A program made the position numbers and the translations under genes. The notes beneath the pieces are model-generated. The model ran no database searches. It saw only the letters and a list, made by a program, of their open reading frames with translations, and was not told the DNA's origin. Positions 39,109-47,098 of a stretch of DNA of 64,000 nucleotides are shown here, one piece after another. The DNA lies in assembly GCF_900091515.1 (NCBI RefSeq), contig NZ_LT607410.1, positions 372,001-436,000 of the forward strand. The letters run 5' to 3'. Each line of letters begins with the position of its first letter. The stretch's first letter is position 1. The stretch is from Micromonospora purpureochromogenes. GTDB lineage: Bacteria > Actinomycetota > Actinomycetes > Mycobacteriales > Micromonosporaceae.

Positions 39109-40068
39109 ATGGGCAGTGGAATCTGGTCCACCGACGTGTACGACGCCGCGGACCGCTACCGCCGGGCCACCGGCGCCAGCGCCTTCTCCTACAGCGACAG
39201 CGGGGCGCGCACCGTGCACCCCACACTCGACCCCCGCGGCGCCGTACGGGAGAGCCGCGACTCGGCCGAGCACCCGCAGTCGACCCCGATCGCCGTGCTC
39301 TTCGACGTGACCGGCTCGATGGGGCACGTGCCGCGCGTGCTCCAGACCAAGCTGCCGCAGCTGCTCGGCCTGCTGCTGCGGCAGGGCTACGCCCGCGACC
39401 CGCAGATCATGTTCGGCGCGATCGGCGACGCCACCTGCGACCGGGTGCCGTTGCAGGTCGGGCAGTTCGAGTCGGACAACCGGATGGACGACGACCTCGG
39501 CCGGATCGTGCTGGAGGGTGGCGGCGGCGGGCAGATGACCGAGTCGTACGAGCTGGCGATGTACTTCATGGCCCGGCACACCGCCACCGACAGCTGGGAC
39601 AAGCGCGGCCGGCGCGGCTACCTGTTCATCATCGGCGACGAACTCGCCTACTCCCGGGTGAAGGCCCGCGAGGTGGCCCGCCTGATCGGTGACGACGTGC
39701 GCGAGGACGTCGGGCTGCGGCAGATCGTCGACGAGGTGACCCGCCGCTGGGACACCTACTACCTGCTCCCCGCCGGCAGCCACTACTCCGGCAACGCCGC
39801 GGTGCTCGACCACTGGCGGGGCCTGCTCGGGCAGCAGGCCGTCGAGCTGGACGACCTGGACGCGGTCTGCGAGACCATCGCGCTGACGATCGGACTCGGC
39901 GAGCAGGCCATCGACCTGGACGAGGGCCTGCGCGACCTGGACCGGGCGCGCTCGACGGCCACCGGCACGGTGTCCAGGGCGCTGGCCCGGCTCGACGGCG
40001 GGCGGCGGACCGAGGTGGCCGCGCTGCCGGTCACGCGCACCGACGGTCGCGGGGTCACCCGGCTGTGA
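39109..40068 (+). CDS. von Willebrand A-like domain protein
   Basis: A 319-residue soluble protein. AVLFDVTGSMGHVPRVLQTK contains a DxTGS variant of the MIDAS DxSxS metal motif, followed later by GGGGGQMTESYELAMYFMAR (the conserved Thr) and GYLFIIGDELAYSRVKAREV (the Asp/Glu), giving a plausible MIDAS site. The N-terminal ~45 residues (WSTDVYDAADRYRRATGASA) look like a family-specific cap and the C-terminal ~90 are helical. vWA proteins in such operons usually act as metal-dependent protein-interaction hubs. TAGGAG eight bases earlier is both the preceding stop and ribosome site. The last codons overlap the PurA-like gene. Confidence 0.75.
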   Translation: MGSGIWSTDVYDAADRYRRATGASAFSYSDSGARTVHPTLDPRGAVRESRDSAEHPQSTPIAVLFDVTGSMGHVPRVLQTKLPQLLGLLLRQGYARDPQIMFGAIGDATCDRVPLQVGQFESDNRMDDDLGRIVLEGGGGGQMTESYELAMYFMARHTATDSWDKRGRRGYLFIIGDELAYSRVKAREVARLIGDDVREDVGLRQIVDEVTRRWDTYYLLPAGSHYSGNAAVLDHWRGLLGQQAVELDDLDAVCETIALTIGLGEQAIDLDEGLRDLDRARSTATGTVSRALARLDGGRRTEVAALPVTRTDGRGVTRL

Positions 40069-41375
40069 ACCATGTCGTGGTGGTCGACCTCGGCTACGGC
40101 GACGCCGGCAAGGGCACCGTCGTGGACTGGCTCTGCGCGACCCGGCCCGTCCACACGGTGGTCCGTTTCAACGGGGGCGCGCAGGCGGCGCACAACGTCG
40201 TGCTGCGCGACGGACGACACCACACGTACGCGCAGTTCGGCGCCGGGACGTTCCGCCCCGACGTCGGTACGCACCTGTCGCGGCACGTGGTGGTGGACCC
40301 GCTGGCGCTGTCCGCCGAGGCCGACCACCTCACCTCGATGGGGGTGCCCGACGCGCTCGACCGGCTGACGGTCGACGGGGAGGCGCTGCTGGCCACCCCG
40401 TACCACCGGGCCGCGAACCGGGCCCGGGAGACCGCCCGGGGAGCCGACCGGCACGGCTCCTGCGGGCTGGGGGTGGGCGAGGCCGTCGGGTACGGCCTCG
40501 CCCACCCGGACGAGGCGCCCCGGGTGGCCGACTGCCGCCGCCCGGCCCTGCTCCGCCGCCGGCTGACCGCGCTGCGAGACCGGCTGACCGCCGAGCTGGG
40601 TCCGCTGGACGCGCCGTCGGTCGAGGACTGCCTGCCCGCGTTCACCGGGTTCGCCGCCCGGGTGGCGATCGTCGACCGGTCCTGGCTGGCCGGGGCGCTA
40701 CGGGCGGGGATTTGCGTCTTCGAGGGAGCGCAGGGGGTGCTGCTGGACGAGTGGCACGGCTTCCACCCGTACACCACGTGGAGCACGACGACCTTCGCCA
40801 ACGCCGAGGCGCTGCTGGCCGAGGCGGGCCTGGCCGGGCAGGCGCGGCGGCTGGGCGTCGTACGGGTGGTGACCACCCGGCACGGGCCCGGGCCGCTGGT
40901 GACCGAGGATCGGACGCTGCCGCTGACCGACCCGCACAACCCGACCAACCCGTGGCAGGGGCGTTTCCGGTTCGGGCACTTCGACGCGGTGGCCCACCGG
41001 TACGCCCTCGCCGTGACGGGTGGGGTCGACGGCCTCGCCCTCACCCATCTCGACCTCGCCGAACCCCGGCTGCGGCTGTGCCGCCGCTACGACGGGGTGG
41101 ACCGGCTGCTGCCCGGCCCGCCGGGCGACCTGGACCGACAGGCCGCCCTCACCGCCCGCCTGCTGCGGGTCCGACCGGTCTACGACGACCCGCCCGCCGA
41201 CTGGTCGGCGGCGGTGGCCGGGGAGCTGGGCGCCCCGGTGGTGCTCACCTCGCACGGCCCCACCGCCGAGGACAAGACGCCGCACGGCTGGCTGGCCGAG
41301 GAACCCGGGCGCGCCGGGCACCGAACCGTGGCCACGGCCGCCGGTCGGTCCGGCCACCGATCAACGGTGGCCTGA
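40065..41375 (+). CDS. Divergent adenylosuccinate synthetase paralogue
   Basis: A 436-residue PurA-superfamily protein. It keeps the GTP/IMP loop as DLGYGDAGKGTVVDWLC (canonical GDEGKG becomes GDAGKG, with the catalytic Asp kept), RFNGGAQAAHNVVLRDGRHH (canonical NNAGHT), IWLFEGAQG-type core as VFEGAQGVLLDEWHGFHPYT, RVVTTRHGPGPLVTED, and FGHFDAVAHRYALAVTGGVD. The canonical TTxRGIGP IMP loop is replaced by HGSCGLGVGEAVGYG and TKLD by THLD. The true purA lies at 50.1-51.4 kb, so this copy is likely to use a different nucleotide or act in a specialised pathway. GTGA overlap with the vWA gene. The C-terminal ~25 residues are a basic, disordered tail. Confidence 0.8.
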   Translation: MNHVVVVDLGYGDAGKGTVVDWLCATRPVHTVVRFNGGAQAAHNVVLRDGRHHTYAQFGAGTFRPDVGTHLSRHVVVDPLALSAEADHLTSMGVPDALDRLTVDGEALLATPYHRAANRARETARGADRHGSCGLGVGEAVGYGLAHPDEAPRVADCRRPALLRRRLTALRDRLTAELGPLDAPSVEDCLPAFTGFAARVAIVDRSWLAGALRAGICVFEGAQGVLLDEWHGFHPYTTWSTTTFANAEALLAEAGLAGQARRLGVVRVVTTRHGPGPLVTEDRTLPLTDPHNPTNPWQGRFRFGHFDAVAHRYALAVTGGVDGLALTHLDLAEPRLRLCRRYDGVDRLLPGPPGDLDRQAALTARLLRVRPVYDDPPADWSAAVAGELGAPVVLTSHGPTAEDKTPHGWLAEEPGRAGHRTVATAAGRSGHRSTVA

Positions 41376-41423
41376 TCCGCCGACTCGGCCCGGGGGCGGT
41401 GGTCGAGCCCGGAGCATGAGGGC

Positions 41424-42041
41424 ATGGAGTCCGTGCTCGACCTGTTCCACCACACGGTCACCTCGCCGTGGGTGTACCTGGTGATCCTCGTGGTCACCGC
41501 GGTCGACGCGTTCTTTCCCGCGGTGCCCGGCGAGACCGTGGTGATCACCGCCGGGGTCTTCGCCGCCGGCGGTGAGCCGCACATCGTCGCGGTGATCGTG
41601 ACCGCCGCGCTCGGGGCGCTCGTCGGTGACCACATCTCCTACGGCATCGGTCGGGGTGGCGGCGCCCACCGGGTGGCCCGGCTCCCGGCGGAGAGCCGCC
41701 GCCGGACCGGCTCCGAGTGGGCCCGCCGGGCCGTGGACCGGCGCGGCGGGATGATCCTGATGACCTCCCGGTACGTGCCCGGTGGCCGCACCGCGGTGAC
41801 CCTGACCATGGGCGCGGTCCGCTACCCGCTGCGCTGCTTCCTGCTCTTCGACGCCTTCGCGACCAGCACCTGGGGCACCTACTGCGCCCTGCTGGGGTAC
41901 TTCGGCGGCTTGGCCTTCGAGCGCGACCCGATCAAGGCCCTGCTCGCCGGCGTCGGCCTCTCCCTCGCCGTCACCGGGCTGGTGGAGTCGGCCCGTTGGC
42001 TGCGCCGCCGCGCCCGCCGCCGCGCCGTCGCCCGCCGCTGA
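41424..42041 (+). CDS. DedA/SNARE-associated family membrane protein
   Basis: A 205-residue membrane protein with four to five helices. DedA features: VDAFFPAVPGETVVITAGVF, AALGALVGDHISYGIGRGGG, the SRYVPGGRTAVTLTMGA motif with the functionally important Arg and Gly residues, and a final LLAGVGLSLAVTGLV helix with a polybasic tail (RRRARRRAVARR). The family moves or flips polyprenyl phosphate and phospholipids. It follows the PurA-like gene by 48 bases on the same strand; the spacing leaves open whether it belongs to that operon. Confidence 0.88.
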   Translation: MESVLDLFHHTVTSPWVYLVILVVTAVDAFFPAVPGETVVITAGVFAAGGEPHIVAVIVTAALGALVGDHISYGIGRGGGAHRVARLPAESRRRTGSEWARRAVDRRGGMILMTSRYVPGGRTAVTLTMGAVRYPLRCFLLFDAFATSTWGTYCALLGYFGGLAFERDPIKALLAGVGLSLAVTGLVESARWLRRRARRRAVARR

Positions 42042-42063
42042 CCGTCGCTTCCTGGCGTGGCGG

Positions 42064-42702
42064 TCAGGCCGCCGGGGGGCGCCAGGTGGCGCCGCGCAGC
42101 AGTTGGCCGGCGCCGAGCCAGGCGACGTTCATCATCCGGGTCGCGGTCTTCTCCGGATCGGCCTCGGGGTGGTCGGCGAGCCAGTCGGCCAGCGACTCGG
42201 TCGCGCCGACCAGGGCGTACGCGACGACCTCCAGATCGGTCTCGCCCACCTCGCGGCCGTCGGCGCGCAGCGCGTGGTCGAGCATCCCGGCGACCACCTC
42301 GACCAGCCGGGCGCGCATCGTGGCCAACTCCGCGGCGAACGGCTGCGAGCCCCGGGCCTGCCGGTAGAGCACCGCCCAGCCGTCCCGGTGCGCCCCGACG
42401 AAGCCGAAGAAGGCGCGCAGCCCCCGCCAGAGCCGCTCGTCGGCGGGCAGGTCCGGGGCGACGGCCCCGGCGATCGCCTCCATCATCCGGGTGCCCTCGC
42501 GGTGCAGGCAGGCGACGAAGAGCTCCTCCTTGGTGCCGAGGTAGGCGTAGACCATCGGCTTGGAGATGCCGGCGTCCTCGGCGATCTCGTCCATGCTGGC
42601 GGCGTGGAAGCCGCGCCGGGAGAAGACCTTGACCGCCGCGTCGAGCATCTGCTGCTCGCGTACGGCCCGGGGTAGGCGCTTGAACGTCGGGGTGCTGGAC
42701 AC
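42064..42702 (-). CDS. TetR-family transcriptional regulator
   Basis: A protein of about 212 residues with an N-terminal TetR HTH (AVREQQMLDAAVKVFSRRGF, HAASMDEIAEDAGISKPMVY, AYLGTKEELFVACL) and an all-helical ligand domain (LVEVVAGMLDHALRADG, VVAYALVGATESLADWL). It is divergent from the SCP2/acyl-CoA dehydrogenase genes, so it probably represses them in response to an acyl-CoA. GTG chosen; an ATG four codons upstream is possible. Two overlapping symmetrical sites lie in the shared promoter. Confidence 0.88.
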   Translation of the reverse strand: MSSTPTFKRLPRAVREQQMLDAAVKVFSRRGFHAASMDEIAEDAGISKPMVYAYLGTKEELFVACLHREGTRMMEAIAGAVAPDLPADERLWRGLRAFFGFVGAHRDGWAVLYRQARGSQPFAAELATMRARLVEVVAGMLDHALRADGREVGETDLEVVAYALVGATESLADWLADHPEADPEKTATRMMNVAWLGAGQLLRGATWRPPAA

Positions 42703-42714
42703 CCTTGCGAGCAT

Positions 42715-42748
42715 ACCTACTCGTGCGTAAGGTTACGCCCGAGTAACC
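42715..42748. promoter_or_regulatory. Paired TetR operators between tetR and the SCP2 gene
   Basis: GGTTACGCCCGAGTAACC (42731-42748) is a perfect inverted repeat with 6-base arms and a 6-base centre. Directly beside it, ACCTACTCGTGCGTAAGG (42715-42732) is an imperfect repeat with the same layout, so the two share bases. The ACCTACT half-site is also in the fadA2/fabG4 palindrome. Confidence 0.65.
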
Positions 42749-42780
42749 AAAGTCGGCCCGCCCGAGAGGTGCATTCCCCC

Positions 42781-43233
42781 ATGACTGACTTCGACCCGGC
42801 CAACTTCGCCAACGTCGGCCCCAAGGAGTTCGCGCAGCTGGTCAAGTCCACCCCCGATGACAAGATCGCCGAGGTGATGTCCGGCGACCTGCGCGGCAAG
42901 ATCCTCAGCGAGGTCTTCGGCCGGATGCCGCAGCTGTTCCGCGCCGACCGGGCCGGTTCCACCAACGCGGTCATCCACTGGAACATCACCGGCCGGCCCG
43001 ACGGTGGCACCGACACCTACGAGGTCGCCATCGCCGACGGCGCCTGCACCGTCAACGAGACCCCGCAGCACGACCCGAAGCTCAGCCTCACCATGGGCCC
43101 GGTCGAGTTCCTGAAGATCGTCTCCGGTGGCGCCAACCCGGTGATGATGTTCATGACCGGCAAGCTCAAGGCCAAGGGCGACCTGGGCCTGGCGGCCAAC
43201 ATCGCCAACCTGTTCGACATCCCCAAGTCCTGA
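42781..43233 (+). CDS. SCP2 sterol-binding domain protein
   Basis: A 150-residue stand-alone SCP-2 domain. FAQLVKSTPDDKIAEVMSGD is the N-terminal helix, WNITGRPDGGTDTYEVAIAD the beta-sheet, and SLTMGPVEFLKIVSGGANPV then GKLKAKGDLGLAANIANLF the lipid tunnel and closing helix. Such proteins bind acyl-CoA or sterols and accompany acyl-CoA dehydrogenases. It starts one operon with the dehydrogenase: only one base separates its stop from the next ATG. Confidence 0.88.
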   Translation: MTDFDPANFANVGPKEFAQLVKSTPDDKIAEVMSGDLRGKILSEVFGRMPQLFRADRAGSTNAVIHWNITGRPDGGTDTYEVAIADGACTVNETPQHDPKLSLTMGPVEFLKIVSGGANPVMMFMTGKLKAKGDLGLAANIANLFDIPKS

Positions 43234-43234
43234 C

Positions 43235-44449
43235 ATGGCCGAGTTCTCGCTCGACCTGAACGAGGAACAGCGGGATCTACGCGACTGGGTGCACGGCTTC
43301 GCCGCCGAGGTCGTGCGCCCGGCCGCGGCCGAGTGGGACGCCCGGGAGGAGACTCCCTGGCCGATCATCCAGGAAGCGGCGAAGGTAGGCCTCTACGGCT
43401 TCGAGTTCCTCGCCACCTGCTGGGCCGACCCCACCGGCCTCTCCCTGCCGATCGCCAGCGAGGAACTCTTCTGGGGTGACGCCGGCATCGGCCTGAGCAT
43501 CTTCGGCACCGGCCTCGCGGTCGCCGCCATCTACGGCGCGGGCACCCCCGACCAGATGGTCGAATGGGTGCCGCAGTGCTTCGGCGACGTCGACCAGCCC
43601 GCCGTCGCCGCGTTCTGCACCAGTGAGCCGGAGGCCGGCTCCGACGTCGGCGCGATGCGTACCCGGGCGATCTACGACGAGGCCACCGACGAGTGGGTGC
43701 TGCGCGGGCAGAAGGCGTACGCCACCAACGGCGGGATCGCCGGGGTGCACGTGGTCACCGCCTCGGTCGAGCCGGAGCTGGGCTCGCGCGGGCAGGCCGC
43801 GTTCGTCGTACCGACGGGGACCGCCGGGCTGAACGCGACCCGCAAGCTGCGCAAGCTGGGCCTGCGCGCGTCGCACACCGCCGACGTGTTCCTGGACGAC
43901 GTACGCGTGCCCGGGCGCTGCCTGCTCGGCGGCCGGGACGCCCTGCTGGAACGACTCGACCGGGCCCGCTCCGGGCAGCGGGCCTCCGGCCAGGCCGCGA
44001 TGCGCACCTTCGAGCTGTCCCGGCCCACCGTCGGCGCGCAGGCGCTCGGCGTGGCCCGGGCCGCCTACGAGTACGCCCTGGACTACGCGAAGGAGAGAGT
44101 CCAGTTCGGACGGCCCATCATCGAGAACCAGGCGGTCGCGTTCGCGCTGGCCGACATGAAGATGGAGATCGACGCCGCCCGGCTGCTGGTCTGGCGGGCC
44201 TCCTGGATGGGCCGCAACAACCGCCCCTTCACCGCCGGCGAGGGCTCGATGTCCAAGCTCAAGGCCGGCGAGGTGGCCGTCGCGGTGACCGACCGGGCGG
44301 TGCAGCTGCTCGGCGGCGCAGGCTTCCTGCGCGACCACCCGGTCGAGCGGTGGTACCGGGACGCCAAGATCTACACCATCTTCGAGGGCACCTCGGAGAT
44401 CCAGCGGCTGGTCATCTCCCGCGCGATCTCCGGCATGCAGATCCGCTGA
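43235..44449 (+). CDS. Acyl-CoA dehydrogenase
   Basis: A 404-residue FAD enzyme catalysing the first beta-oxidation step. LNEEQRDLRDWVHGFAAEVV is the N-terminal helix; AAFCTSEPEAGSDVGAMRTR and WVLRGQKAYATNGGIAGVHV bind FAD; YAKERVQFGRPIIENQAVAF and the catalytic base Glu in IYTIFEGTSEIQRLVISRAI complete the fold. Length is normal for short/medium-chain or steroid-type (FadE) enzymes. Coupled to the SCP2 gene and divergent from the TetR regulator. Confidence 0.92.
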   Translation: MAEFSLDLNEEQRDLRDWVHGFAAEVVRPAAAEWDAREETPWPIIQEAAKVGLYGFEFLATCWADPTGLSLPIASEELFWGDAGIGLSIFGTGLAVAAIYGAGTPDQMVEWVPQCFGDVDQPAVAAFCTSEPEAGSDVGAMRTRAIYDEATDEWVLRGQKAYATNGGIAGVHVVTASVEPELGSRGQAAFVVPTGTAGLNATRKLRKLGLRASHTADVFLDDVRVPGRCLLGGRDALLERLDRARSGQRASGQAAMRTFELSRPTVGAQALGVARAAYEYALDYAKERVQFGRPIIENQAVAFALADMKMEIDAARLLVWRASWMGRNNRPFTAGEGSMSKLKAGEVAVAVTDRAVQLLGGAGFLRDHPVERWYRDAKIYTIFEGTSEIQRLVISRAISGMQIR

Positions 44450-44562
44450 CCCGTCACCGTCGGTGGTGGCGTCCGCCACTGCCGGATGTCCACCAGTTGG
44501 CAACTGCTCGCACCGGTTGGGCTCCCGGAAGCATCCGGTGCATGATCGAAAGGTGACGTCCG

Positions 44563-44592
44563 GGTGAAGGGCCCCCACGGGGGCCCTTCACC
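44563..44592. terminator. Hairpin terminator between fadE-type and fadD-type genes
   Basis: GGTGAAGGGCCCCC (44563-44576) pairs perfectly with 44579-44592 over 14 bases. As both flanking genes are on the plus strand, this hairpin separates them into two transcription units or attenuates read-through. Confidence 0.8.
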
Positions 44593-44615
44593 GCACCCCC
44601 GAAGGAGGCCGCCAC

Positions 44616-46178
44616 ATGGACCTGCCGTTCGTCGTGGCCACGCTGACCCGGCGGGGGCTGCTCACCCCGGGCCGGCCGATCCGGGTCGCCTCCCAGCTCC
44701 AGGCGCTGCGCAAGTGGGGTTGGAGCCTCGCCGGCGAGCTGCGCCAGGCCGCCGCCCGCGACCCGGGCCGGGTCGCCGTCATCGACGAGCAGGGCGCCGA
44801 ACTGACCTACCAGGAGCTGCTCGACCGGGCGGAGCGGCTGGCCCGGTCGATGCGGACCGGGCTCGGCGTACAGACCGGCGACCGGGTCGGGGTGCTCTGC
44901 CGCAACCACCACGGGCTGATCGCGGCGGTCGTCGCCGCCACCGTGCTCGGCGCCGACGCGGTGCTGGTCAACACTGGCCTCTCCGCCGCCCAATTGGCCA
45001 CCGTGACCGAGGAGCAGCAGCTCCGGGTGCTGGTCCACGACGACGAGTTCGCCGACCGGATCCTCGGGCTCCCCGCCGAGGTGCACCGGGTGGACGAGCG
45101 CGGCATCGAGGAGCTGATCGCCGGCGCGCGCCCCGGCGACCTGCAACCACCCGAGCGCGACGGCCGGACGATCGTGCTCACCTCCGGCACCACCGGCGCA
45201 CCCAAGGGCGCCCGTCGGCCCACTCCCAACGGGTTCGGCCCGCTGGTGTCCATCATCGACCGGATCCCGCTGCACACCCGGGACACCGTGCTGATCGCCG
45301 CGCCGCTCTTCCACACCTGGGGGTACGCCGCCCTCCAGGTCGCCTTCGCGCTGCGCGCCACGATCGTGCTGCACCGCCGGTTCGAGCCGGCCGCCACGCT
45401 GGCCGCGCTGGTGACCCACCAGTGCCAGGCGCTCTTCGCCGTACCCGTGATGGTGCAGCGACTGCTCGACGTGCCGCCGCCGGAGCCGCGGCCGCCACTG
45501 AAGGTGGTCGCGGTCAGCGGCTCGGCGCTGCCCGGCGGGCTGGCACCGAGGTTCATGGACGTCTACGGCGACGTGGTCTACAACCTGTACGGCTCGACGG
45601 AGGTCTCCTGGGCCTCCATCGCCGGCCCCGCCGACCTGCGCGAGGCGCCCACCACCGCCGGCCGGCCGCCGCACGGCACCCGGCTGGAGGTCCTGGACGA
45701 CGACGGCCAGCCGGTGCCCAACGGGCGGGTCGGGCGGATCTTCGTGGGCAACGAGATGCTCTTCGAGGGCTACACCTCGGGGGCGCGGCGGGAGACCCAC
45801 GACGGGCTGCTGGACACCGGCGACCTCGGCCGGATCAACGCCGACGGGCTGCTCTTCGTCGACGGCCGCGCCGACGACATGATCATCTCCGGTGGGGAGA
45901 ACGTCTTCCCGTCCGAGGTGGAGGATCTGCTGTCCCGCCTCCCCCAGGTCCGGGAGGCCGCCGTGATCGGCGTACCCGACCCGGAGTACGGGCAGCGGCT
46001 CGCCGCCTTCCTCGGCCTGCACTCCGGCGAGGTGCTCGACCCCGAGGCGGTCCGCGAGTACGTCCGGCACTACCTGGCCCGGTTCTCCGTACCCCGGGAC
46101 GTGATCTTCGTGAAGTACCTGCCGCGCAACGCCACCGGCAAGGTGCTGAGCCGGGAACTGCGCCGTTACTACGGCTGA
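44616..46178 (+). CDS. Fatty-acid-CoA ligase (AMP-binding family)
   Basis: A 520-residue adenylating enzyme. Motif A3-like P-loop is TIVLTSGTTGAPKGARRPTP; the A5 region is VVYNLYGSTEVSWASIAGPA; A7/A8 are DGLLDTGDLGRINADGLLFV and GRADDMIISGGENVFPSEVE; the C-terminal Lys lies in LPRNATGKVLSRELRR. It activates a fatty acid to acyl-AMP and transfers it to CoA, feeding the neighbouring dehydrogenase. The N-terminal ~40 residues (VATLTRRGLLTPGRPIRVAS) are typical of FadD12-like enzymes. It starts right after a hairpin and is probably transcribed from its own promoter. Confidence 0.9.
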   Translation: MDLPFVVATLTRRGLLTPGRPIRVASQLQALRKWGWSLAGELRQAAARDPGRVAVIDEQGAELTYQELLDRAERLARSMRTGLGVQTGDRVGVLCRNHHGLIAAVVAATVLGADAVLVNTGLSAAQLATVTEEQQLRVLVHDDEFADRILGLPAEVHRVDERGIEELIAGARPGDLQPPERDGRTIVLTSGTTGAPKGARRPTPNGFGPLVSIIDRIPLHTRDTVLIAAPLFHTWGYAALQVAFALRATIVLHRRFEPAATLAALVTHQCQALFAVPVMVQRLLDVPPPEPRPPLKVVAVSGSALPGGLAPRFMDVYGDVVYNLYGSTEVSWASIAGPADLREAPTTAGRPPHGTRLEVLDDDGQPVPNGRVGRIFVGNEMLFEGYTSGARRETHDGLLDTGDLGRINADGLLFVDGRADDMIISGGENVFPSEVEDLLSRLPQVREAAVIGVPDPEYGQRLAAFLGLHSGEVLDPEAVREYVRHYLARFSVPRDVIFVKYLPRNATGKVLSRELRRYYG

Positions 46179-46209
46179 CCGTTTCAGCGCCGCCCCTTGA
46201 GCGCCGGGG

Positions 46210-46240
46210 CCGGGGGCCGCGCGGGCGGCGCGACCCCCGG
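46210..46240. terminator. Bidirectional hairpin terminator
   Basis: CCGGGGGCCGCGC and GCGCGACCCCCGG pair over 13 bases with one mismatch, between the convergent acyl-CoA ligase gene and the membrane protein gene at 46247-47098. Confidence 0.65.
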
Positions 46241-46246
46241 GGTCGC

Positions 46247-47098
46247 TCACGGGTAGAGGGTCAGGCCGGGGGCCCGGGCGATCTCGACGAGTTGGTCCAT
46301 GGTGAGCAGCGGCGTGTCGGCCGTCGTCGAGCTCTGCATCTGGTTGCCGACCGGCTGGCTGCGGAAGTTGTTGGTGATGGCCAGCACCGAGGTCCCGTCC
46401 GGCCGGGCCACGAACGCCCAGAACTGCCACTGCCCCCGCTCCGCCGCCAACCTGCTGAGCACGGCCGTCGAGCCGTCCGGGAACCGGACGGTCCGGCAGT
46501 CCTCGGAGTTCATCGCCCGCGCGCAGTCCGGGGTCGACTCCTCCCTGGGGGTCGGCGCCACCCGGAGCAGGAAGAAGCCGCTCTCCTTCCCCCGCCGGAC
46601 CGTGGCGCCGACCTCGTACTCCCGGTAGCTGGGGTGGTACTGGAACTGCGGCTCGGTGCAGCCCTTCTGGGCCGGGTCGAGGCGTACCCCGGCGGGCAGT
46701 CGGGTACGTAGTCCGTCCCGCAGCGCCGCCGTCAGTCGGGCCACGCCGGCGGCCGGCTCCTCCGTCGGCCGGGGGCGCACCGTGCCGTACGACTGCAGGG
46801 GCGGCTGCGGCCCGGTGGGCTTCGGCGTCACGCCGGTGCAGAGCTTCACGGTGGTGGCGGGGCCGGCGGTGGGCGAGCCGATCGCCGGAGGCACGGCCGT
46901 CCGGGGCGCCGGCCCCCCGGCGATCAGCACCGGCGTCACGACCGCCACGGCAACGGCCGCGGCCACCCCGGTGCCGCTCCACACCCAGGTCCGGTGCCGG
47001 CGACGCCGCCGGTCGGCGGCGATCAGCTGGTCGACGTCGATCCGGCTGGGGGGCGCGTCGGCCACCGCGACGCGCAGCTCGCGCGAGATCTCATCCAT
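46247..47098 (-). CDS. Membrane-anchored protein paired with ECF sigma factor
   Basis: A 283-residue single-span protein: a ~37-residue cytoplasmic head with a polybasic end (LIAADRRRRRHRTW), one membrane helix (GTGVAAAVAVAVVTPVLIAG), then an extracytoplasmic Pro-rich linker and a ~170-residue domain with four cysteines (KLCTGV, KGCTEP, PDCARA, EDCRTV). It overlaps the sigma gene by 8 bases. In SigE-family ECF pairs of Micromonosporaceae this position is held by a membrane protein acting as a likely signal receptor or anti-sigma factor, though the cytoplasmic head is too short for a classic anti-sigma domain. Confidence 0.7.
   Translation of the reverse strand: MDEISRELRVAVADAPPSRIDVDQLIAADRRRRRHRTWVWSGTGVAAAVAVAVVTPVLIAGGPAPRTAVPPAIGSPTAGPATTVKLCTGVTPKPTGPQPPLQSYGTVRPRPTEEPAAGVARLTAALRDGLRTRLPAGVRLDPAQKGCTEPQFQYHPSYREYEVGATVRRGKESGFFLLRVAPTPREESTPDCARAMNSEDCRTVRFPDGSTAVLSRLAAERGQWQFWAFVARPDGTSVLAITNNFRSQPVGNQMQSSTTADTPLLTMDQLVEIARAPGLTLYP

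Noticed and set aside
44454..46982. 842-codon minus-strand open frame opposite the acyl-CoA ligase
   Set aside because: Shadow of the AMP-binding gene; the conserved motifs A3, A5, A7 and A8 are on the plus strand.
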